Part shown: piece by piece, positions 1-3,368 of the stretch
Position numbering within the stretch: position 1 is the first letter of the stretch
How the letters are laid out: each line of letters begins with the position of its first letter
NCBI GenBank assembly: GCA_017625275.1
Contig: JAGALI010000111.1
Location: forward strand, 1 to 6,015
Reading direction: 5' to 3'
DNA: 6,015 nucleotides
DNA from: Clostridia bacterium
GTDB taxonomy: Bacteria; Bacillota; Clostridia; Oscillospirales; CAG-272
The notes under the pieces: model-generated
What the model was told of the DNA's origin: nothing
Database searches by the model: none
What the model saw: the letters and a program-made list of their open reading frames with translations, nothing else
Made by a program: the position numbers and the translations under genes

Positions 1-44
1 AGAGAGAGCTCATCTACAAGAATAGCCTTCAATTTCTCAAACAT
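1..44 (-). CDS. acpP: Acyl carrier protein, N-terminal fragment (runs off left edge)
   Basis: Fourteen full codons are visible, reading MFEKLKAILVDELS on the minus strand. This is the characteristic first helix of type II fatty-acid-synthesis acyl carrier proteins, which commonly begin MFEKLK/MVFEKV followed by an I(I/L)V(D/E)xL pattern. The protein would be a small acidic cytosolic carrier holding growing acyl chains on a phosphopantetheine arm. The serine that carries the arm lies outside the window, so it cannot be checked. The start is secure: a GGAGGA ribosome site at 51-56 lies six bases upstream of the ATG at 42-44, and a consensus promoter sits about 57 bases further up. The gene therefore has its own transcription unit, although the recombinase gene upstream lies on the same strand. 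The identification rests on 14 residues and could be wrong. Confidence 0.72.
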   Translation of the reverse strand, partial: MFEKLKAILVDELS

Positions 45-50
45 GGTAAA

Positions 51-56
51 TCCTCC
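51..56 (-). promoter_or_regulatory. Ribosome binding site of acpP
   Basis: The minus strand reads GGAGGA, six bases before the ATG at 44-42. This fixes the start of the truncated acyl carrier protein gene. Confidence 0.8.
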
Positions 57-100
57 AAAAAATTATTTTACGCATACGCGCGCTAAAAGTTACCTTTATA

Positions 101-129
101 ATTATATATATTTTGATTGCTTCTGTCAA
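101..129 (-). promoter_or_regulatory. Consensus sigma-A promoter of acpP
   Basis: On the minus strand a perfect TTGACA (124-129) and a perfect TATAAT (101-106) are separated by 17 bases. The sequence upstream is AT-rich. Transcription should start near position 94, giving a leader of about 50 bases before the acpP ATG. The leader contains a GC-rich patch with CGCGCG (77-82) in otherwise AT-rich DNA. Such an ideal promoter suits a gene needed in large amounts. It also implies that acpP does not depend on read-through from the recombinase gene. Confidence 0.85.
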
Positions 130-157
130 TAGTTATTTTAAACAAAATACAAGCAGT

Positions 158-183
158 AATTTATAGCAAAATTGTTATAAATT
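158..183. repeat. 26-bp imperfect palindrome between xer-type gene and acpP promoter
   Basis: Two 12-base arms (158-169 and 172-183) are inverted around two central bases. Eleven of the twelve positions pair, the exception being G166 opposite T175. The element lies 37 bases past the recombinase stop codon and about 28 bases upstream of the acpP -35 box. It has no GC-rich stem and no adjoining T-run, so it is a poor intrinsic terminator. It could be a protein-binding site, a recombination site or a weak 3'-end hairpin. In such AT-rich DNA chance is also possible. Confidence 0.45.
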
Positions 184-220
184 TACAAAATATATAGATA
201 TAAATCACAAAAATACTAAA

Positions 221-1231
221 TTAGCCCTCTGATTTTTTGCTTTTTATACCAGCGAGAGGGTTGGCATTTACAGCGTCCTCCATGCCCTTATTTGAAACAT
301 GAGTATATATTTGAGTGGTATTTAACTGCTCGTGCCCAAGTATTTCCTTTAGCACACGCACATCAACCTTACCAGTTTGATACATAAGAGTAGCGGCAGT
401 ATGGCGTAGCTTGTGAACAGAATAATGCTTGTAATCAAGCCCAGCCATTTCAAGATACTTGTAAACGAGCCATTGAACGGTTTTGTTAGAAAGACGCTTG
501 TGTTGCTTGCTTATAAATAGTGCAGGAATATTTATATTTTGATATTCACCACTACGCCTAATTGCAAGATATTTAACAAGCGCATCGCGACACGCATCAT
601 TAAGATAAACAATTCTTTCCTTGTTACCCTTACCGATTACGCGAAGGGAACGAAGCTCTCTGTCCAGATCGTTTAGATTGATTCCACAAAGCTCCGAAAG
701 ACGCATGCCACAATTTAAAAACAGAGTGATAATACAATAGTCACGCTCCCGCGTTTTGGACTCCTTATCATTTTGCACAGCCTCCAAAAGCGAAACACTT
801 TCCTCAATCGACAAAAACTTTGGAAGAGATTGCTTCTTTTTTGGCGTTTCGATATCAATCGCAGGGTTTTTGTCCATCAATCGACGCTTTTGGCAAATAA
901 ACTTGTAAAGAGCCTTAATGGCGGAGAGCTTTCTAGACTTTGCGGCAGCCTGATTTCGACGCTCATTCGACACATAAACAAAGAAATCGTAAATTTCCTC
1001 GGTGGAAACGGAGAAGATAAATTCGTTATCAAGCCTTGAAATATCTATTTTTTCAAAGTAATCACCATAAATATCAATGCCATAGCGCTTTGCATATATG
1101 TATTTAAAGAAAAGTCTCAAATCCGACAAGTATTCATCAACTGTTTTTTTGGAACAGCCTTGAATTGTCAGCTTGTAGGACGCAAAGTCGCGCACAAGAG
1201 GTGGCATAACCTCAACAGAATTACTTTCCAT
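221..1231 (-). CDS. Tyrosine recombinase/integrase of the XerC/XerD type
   Basis: This is a site-specific DNA recombinase of 336 residues that cleaves DNA through a tyrosine. XerC/XerD relatives resolve chromosome dimers at dif sites. Numbered from an alternative ATG at 1255, the N-terminal SAM-like core-binding domain spans about 15-140 and the catalytic domain about 145-335. The full active site is visible: R185 (GMRLSEL), K209 (GKGNKER), H281 and R284 (HKLRHT), H308 (LGHEQ) and nucleophile Y317 (QIYTHV). I chose the ATG at 1229-1231 because GGAGGT lies just before it. The ATG at 1253-1255 has no ribosome site and sits too close to the likely promoter. Compared with about 300-residue XerC/D proteins it carries some 28 extra residues near 57-84, inside the DNA-binding domain, a form I associate with clostridial Xer proteins. 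No phage genes surround it, which favours a resident enzyme over a prophage integrase. XerC and XerD cannot be told apart from this sequence alone. Confidence 0.9.
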   Translation of the reverse strand: MESNSVEVMPPLVRDFASYKLTIQGCSKKTVDEYLSDLRLFFKYIYAKRYGIDIYGDYFEKIDISRLDNEFIFSVSTEEIYDFFVYVSNERRNQAAAKSRKLSAIKALYKFICQKRRLMDKNPAIDIETPKKKQSLPKFLSIEESVSLLEAVQNDKESKTRERDYCIITLFLNCGMRLSELCGINLNDLDRELRSLRVIGKGNKERIVYLNDACRDALVKYLAIRRSGEYQNINIPALFISKQHKRLSNKTVQWLVYKYLEMAGLDYKHYSVHKLRHTAATLMYQTGKVDVRVLKEILGHEQLNTTQIYTHVSNKGMEDAVNANPLAGIKSKKSEG

Positions 1232-1234
1232 AAT

Positions 1235-1240
1235 ACCTCC
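1235..1240 (-). promoter_or_regulatory. Ribosome binding site deciding the recombinase start
   Basis: The minus strand reads GGAGGT directly upstream of the ATG at 1229-1231, with four bases between GGAGGT's following base and the start region. The spacing is short but usable. No comparable site precedes the more upstream in-frame ATG at 1253-1255. Confidence 0.7.
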
Positions 1241-1270
1241 AAAAGCAGAAATCATATTTTGTATAATTAC

Positions 1271-1279
1271 ATTTTAGCA
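1271..1279 (-). promoter_or_regulatory. Probable extended -10 promoter of the recombinase gene
   Basis: The minus strand reads TGCTAAAAT, a TGN-extended -10 element with five of six consensus bases in the hexamer. No good -35 box lies at 16-18 bases, which extended -10 promoters tolerate. Transcription would begin near 1264, about 33 bases before the preferred ATG and only about 9 before the upstream ATG. This again favours the downstream start. Confidence 0.45.
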
Positions 1280-1327
1280 TAAAACAAATCAAAATTGTGT
1301 AAAAGTTGTTAATTTTTTAAAACTCAC

Positions 1328-1356
1328 TTGCAATTTTTAGGAAATTATTATAGTAT
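1328..1356 (+). promoter_or_regulatory. Probable promoter of the 182-residue membrane protein gene
   Basis: TTGCAA (1328-1333) is followed by overlapping -10 candidates: TATAGT at 1349-1354 (15-base spacer, better match) or TAGTAT at 1351-1356 (17-base spacer, weaker match). Either gives a leader of roughly 27 bases before the ATG at 1389. The exact hexamer is uncertain. Confidence 0.45.
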
Positions 1357-1388
1357 ATACATATACCAAGAAATCAAAGAGGGATAAA

Positions 1389-1937
1389 ATGAATAAAATA
1401 AAGGAATTTTTTAGAGCTTACGGTGGAGTAATCGGTAAGATTATTATAAATCACATCGCAATGTCTATTTTTGGACTTATGGTCTGCTTCCCAACGGCAA
1501 AAAGCCCAGTTCTTTTCTGGGGCGCTAGTATTTTGGCAATAGGAATGTATATGTTCCTTTTGTATATGATAATGTGGGAGCTTGGTGCGAAGGAAAGCGT
1601 TGAGGTTGAATATGGCAGAATGAAGCGAGATAATTTTAAGGGTCTTAAAATATCGCTTGTAACCAACTCACTCTTTATACTTATTTCAATACTAATTTTT
1701 ATTTTGTCGTTTTTTGAAACATCAGAGGCAAGTGGATTAAACAGCTTTATGTATGTGCTTGTTTGGATAATGGAGCTATTTGTAGAAAGCATGTATTTGC
1801 CAATAGTTGCCTCATGTAGCAATTTTACACTTATATTCTTGCTTTTAATAATACCAGAGCTTGTGTGCTGTGCACTTTCGTACTGGGCAGGAGTAAGCGG
1901 AAAAAAATGTCTTTTCCCAGACAAAAAGAAAAAATAA
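1389..1937 (+). CDS. Integral membrane protein of unknown function, 182 residues
   Basis: I do not recognise a characterised family. The sequence shows about four to five hydrophobic segments, near residues 17-35, 41-63, 87-109, 118-140 and 146-168. Between the second and third lies a charged loop at about 64-86 (AKESVEVEYGRMKRDNFKG). The protein has a basic N-terminus and a strongly basic C-terminal tail (PDKKKKK). The positive-inside rule places the tail, and probably the charged loop, in the cytoplasm. There is no cleavable signal peptide and no recognisable catalytic motif. The start ATG follows a modest ribosome site, GAGGG at 1379-1383. The gene is monocistronic: it diverges from the recombinase gene, has its own probable promoter, and ends at a hairpin that starts a few bases after its stop codon. 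Codon use is AT-rich like most of the window. A tail of this kind could aid membrane insertion or lipid contact, but that is only a guess. Confidence 0.8.
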   Translation: MNKIKEFFRAYGGVIGKIIINHIAMSIFGLMVCFPTAKSPVLFWGASILAIGMYMFLLYMIMWELGAKESVEVEYGRMKRDNFKGLKISLVTNSLFILISILIFILSFFETSEASGLNSFMYVLVWIMELFVESMYLPIVASCSNFTLIFLLLIIPELVCCALSYWAGVSGKKCLFPDKKKK

Positions 1938-1970
1938 AAAAAGCCGTCTGCATTTACAGACGGTTTTTTT
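1936..1970. terminator. Bidirectional intrinsic terminator between convergent genes
   Basis: The stem is CCGTCTG (1944-1950) paired with CAGACGG (1957-1963) around a six-base loop. Seven T residues (1964-1970) follow on the plus strand. The A-rich run before the stem becomes a U-tract on the minus strand. It therefore ends both the plus-strand 182-residue membrane protein gene and the minus-strand 82-residue gene, whose stop codon is 14 bases away. Confidence 0.92.
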
Positions 1971-1983
1971 ATGTATTGATTAA

Positions 1984-2232
1984 TTAAGCAGCCAATACTG
2001 TAATCTTGTTTGAGAAAATCTCTGTGATGAGGTCAACTATCCAAACGATAAGGTTACCGATACCAGTAACGAGAACGAGGATACCTACAACGAGAGTAAC
2101 AAGATTCTTTGTTTCGAAGAAACGAACGATACGATAGATACCACCGATAAGACCACCAAGGAAAATTTGAAGAATAACCTTGAGAAGCTTTGGAAGTGAT
2201 TCGTATGCTGCTGTGATAGAATTGTTAGCCAT
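1984..2232 (-). CDS. Small two-helix membrane protein, 82 residues, apparently highly expressed
   Basis: The function is unknown. A short polar N-terminus with an amphipathic stretch (about 5-18) leads into a glycine-rich hydrophobic segment near 16-36 (LGGLIGGIYRIVRF). After a charged turn (ETKN, 40-43) comes a second hydrophobic segment near 44-70, ending WIVDLI. The layout suggests an inner-membrane helical hairpin. I recall similar uncharacterised small proteins with a GIYRI...WIVDLI-like pattern in Clostridia, but I cannot verify this. Expression signals are unusually good: an extended -10 promoter, a 5' stem-loop, an AAAGGAG ribosome site nine bases before the ATG, and a terminator. Codon use differs from the neighbours: all seven Gly codons are GGT, all four Phe are TTC, both Arg in the IYRIVRFF stretch are CGT, and Ile is ATC in 8 of 13 cases. 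This is the usual signature of selection for high translation. A bacteriocin is less likely because no processing, immunity or export genes lie nearby. Confidence 0.85.
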   Translation of the reverse strand: MANNSITAAYESLPKLLKVILQIFLGGLIGGIYRIVRFFETKNLVTLVVGILVLVTGIGNLIVWIVDLITEIFSNKITVLAA

Positions 2233-2241
2233 TTTTAATTT

Positions 2242-2248
2242 CTCCTTT
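2242..2248 (-). promoter_or_regulatory. Strong ribosome binding site of the 82-residue gene
   Basis: The minus strand reads AAAGGAG, about nine bases before the ATG at 2232-2230. It fits the idea that this small protein is made in quantity. Confidence 0.75.
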
Positions 2249-2260
2249 CAAAATTTACAA

Positions 2261-2274
2261 GAGAATAAATTCTC
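2261..2274 (-). promoter_or_regulatory. 5'-end stem-loop in the leader of the 82-residue gene
   Basis: GAGAAT and ATTCTC are inverted around two bases, giving a stem of five to six base pairs. The predicted transcription start is about 2276, so the hairpin would form at the extreme 5' end of the mRNA. Known 5' stem-loops in this position protect bacterial mRNAs from decay. Alternatively the DNA palindrome could be an operator just downstream of the start site. Confidence 0.5.
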
Positions 2275-2282
2275 CGTTAATT

Positions 2283-2311
2283 AGTATATCACAAAAAATT
2301 CTTATTTGCAA
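2283..2311 (-). promoter_or_regulatory. Extended -10 promoter of the 82-residue gene
   Basis: The minus strand reads TTGCAA (2306-2311), a 17-base spacer and TATACT (2283-2288), with TG one base upstream of the -10. The -35 box lies inside the last codons of the phosphatase gene (stop at 2302-2304). The small gene can therefore be transcribed independently of its upstream neighbour on the same strand. Confidence 0.8.
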
Positions 2312-3234
2312 CAGTTTTTCTTAACATTTTCTAGCCTTCTTATAAATTTAAAAGCTAAAGGCCATACGCAAACGGCAAAAAGCACAATAATAGCATATCT
2401 TATAACTCTTTCGACCATAGCAGGTAAAAATAGCGATAATAGAACCTTAAGCCCTGCCTTGAGACCGAGCACAATGCCAAGCCCCAGCGCCACCTTTATA
2501 AGCTGAGAATACCATTTACCTTCTGTTTCAAAGCGAATAAATTTCTCCTCAATAGGATATGCAATAAGCATACCACAGGTCGCGCCAAGAAGCGTGCACG
2601 CGTTTTTAAGCCCAGACTCATAGTTGTGTGGGTCAAGATCAGCAGGGAATGGGAATACAAGAATGAAAATCAAAAGTCCAAGAGAAAGCACAATCATAGA
2701 CGAAAGGAAGATGTACATTCCAAAGGGCTTTTTCACAAGATAGTCAAAAAGTGGCTTTAGCGCAAATATAAGCACAAGCGCAATTCCCACAGAAACAAAC
2801 ACATCAAGCGGTGTGTGAACGCCAAGATACATTCTTGAAAAAGGAACTAGGACACAAAGCACAATAGCTGTTATGCGAACCCATTTTTTCTTGTAAAGAA
2901 ATGCAATAGCACCAAATGTGCCAACAGAGTTTTGAGTGTGTCCACTAGGGAAGGAATAGCCTGTTGCCGCCTCACGCGCGCTTTCCACAATGGTAAAGCT
3001 AGGGTCCTTAACCCAAGGACGAGGAATCCTGAAGGCAAGCTTTAAAAACTGATTTATAACAGTTCCAATAAGACCAACGCTTAAAATGTAGTAGCCATCT
3101 TTTTTTGAAACGCACCAAAAAATGAGAATAGCAACAGCCATAAATGCCGTTTCATCACCAAGATATGTAATGGCAGAGAATATGAAATCGAAAAACGGAT
3201 TTCGAATTCCCTCAAGAAACTTTAAAAATCCCAT
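2302..3234 (-). CDS. PAP2-superfamily membrane phosphatase
   Basis: This is an integral membrane lipid or pyrophosphate phosphatase of 310 residues. All three PAP2 signature motifs are complete. They are K65-x6-R72-P73 (KLAFRIPRP), P96-S97-G98-H99 (YSFPSGHTQ) and S133-R134-x5-H140-x3-D144 (SRMYLGVHTPLD). In this family H140 is the phosphate-accepting nucleophile and H99 the acid. Hydrophobic helices occur near 16-42, 47-66, 101-114, 118-135, 142-164, 172-196, 210-228, 244-270 and 277-297. The last three or four lie beyond the six-helix PAP2 core, making this longer than the common 180-230-residue forms. Likely substrates are undecaprenyl pyrophosphate or phosphatidate-type lipids, which the sequence cannot distinguish. 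The start ATG (3232-3234) follows a weak GAGG site and lies about 28 bases from a predicted transcription start. No obvious terminator separates it from the 82-residue gene, so read-through is possible. Confidence 0.92.
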   Translation of the reverse strand: MGFLKFLEGIRNPFFDFIFSAITYLGDETAFMAVAILIFWCVSKKDGYYILSVGLIGTVINQFLKLAFRIPRPWVKDPSFTIVESAREAATGYSFPSGHTQNSVGTFGAIAFLYKKKWVRITAIVLCVLVPFSRMYLGVHTPLDVFVSVGIALVLIFALKPLFDYLVKKPFGMYIFLSSMIVLSLGLLIFILVFPFPADLDPHNYESGLKNACTLLGATCGMLIAYPIEEKFIRFETEGKWYSQLIKVALGLGIVLGLKAGLKVLLSLFLPAMVERVIRYAIIVLFAVCVWPLAFKFIRRLENVKKNCCK

Positions 3235-3268
3235 AAAAACCTCGTAAAATGTTTTCTAGCTTTATTTA

Positions 3269-3297
3269 ATTTTAATATAAACGCGCGTAAAAATCAA
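3269..3297 (-). promoter_or_regulatory. Promoter of the PAP2 phosphatase gene
   Basis: The minus strand has TTGATT (3292-3297), a 17-base spacer and TAAAAT (3269-3274). The predicted start is near 3262. The spacer holds the perfect palindrome ACGCGCGT (3281-3288), which stands out in AT-rich DNA and could be an operator. The -35 box lies only eight bases from the -35 box of the divergent glycosidase promoter. Confidence 0.65.
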
Positions 3298-3305
3298 GGA
3301 TTATA

Positions 3306-3334
3306 TTGACAAATGAGCAAAAAACCTCTAAAAT
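3306..3334 (+). promoter_or_regulatory. Promoter of the glycosidase-acetyltransferase operon
   Basis: A perfect TTGACA (3306-3311), a 17-base spacer and TAAAAT (3329-3334) predict transcription from about 3341. The reading frame of the glycosidase stays open back to a TTG at 3306, but that TTG is the first half of the -35 box. Translation from it would need a different transcript, so the real start must lie downstream of 3341. Confidence 0.8.
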
Positions 3335-3351
3335 TAAAGCAGAATTAAAAA

Positions 3352-3358
3352 AAGGAGG
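3352..3358 (+). promoter_or_regulatory. Ribosome binding site deciding the glycosidase start
   Basis: AAGGAGG lies 10 bases before the ATG at 3369-3371. The spacing is slightly long, but this is the only strong site in the leader and it follows the predicted transcription start. Confidence 0.75.
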
Positions 3359-3368
3359 CTCTTGTGCA

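Noticed and set aside
45..220. AT-rich block as a replication origin or riboswitch leader
   Set aside because: There are no DnaA-box clusters. The predicted acpP leader is only about 50 bases and lacks a structured aptamer or T-box pattern. The AT richness is explained by a promoter and general base composition.
221..1231. Recombinase as the integrase of a prophage or integrative element
   Set aside because: No att-like direct repeats, tRNA gene, excisionase, repressor or phage structural gene is visible in the window. The protein looks like a Xer-type housekeeping enzyme, although a larger element outside the window cannot be excluded.
1256..1388. Hidden small gene in the gap between the divergent recombinase and membrane protein genes
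   Set aside because: No start codon with a ribosome site and an open frame of useful length is present. The 133 bases are accounted for by two divergent promoters and leaders.
1451..1924. A 157-codon open frame on the minus strand, opposite the 182-residue membrane protein gene
   Set aside because: It lies wholly antisense to a better-supported gene with ribosome site, promoter and terminator. It has no ribosome site of its own, and its composition is what an antisense frame of a hydrophobic gene gives.
1984..2232. 82-residue hydrophobic protein as a circular or two-peptide bacteriocin
   Set aside because: Neighbouring genes include no immunity, export, protease or maturation functions, and there is no clear leader peptide. 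A plain membrane protein is the simpler reading.
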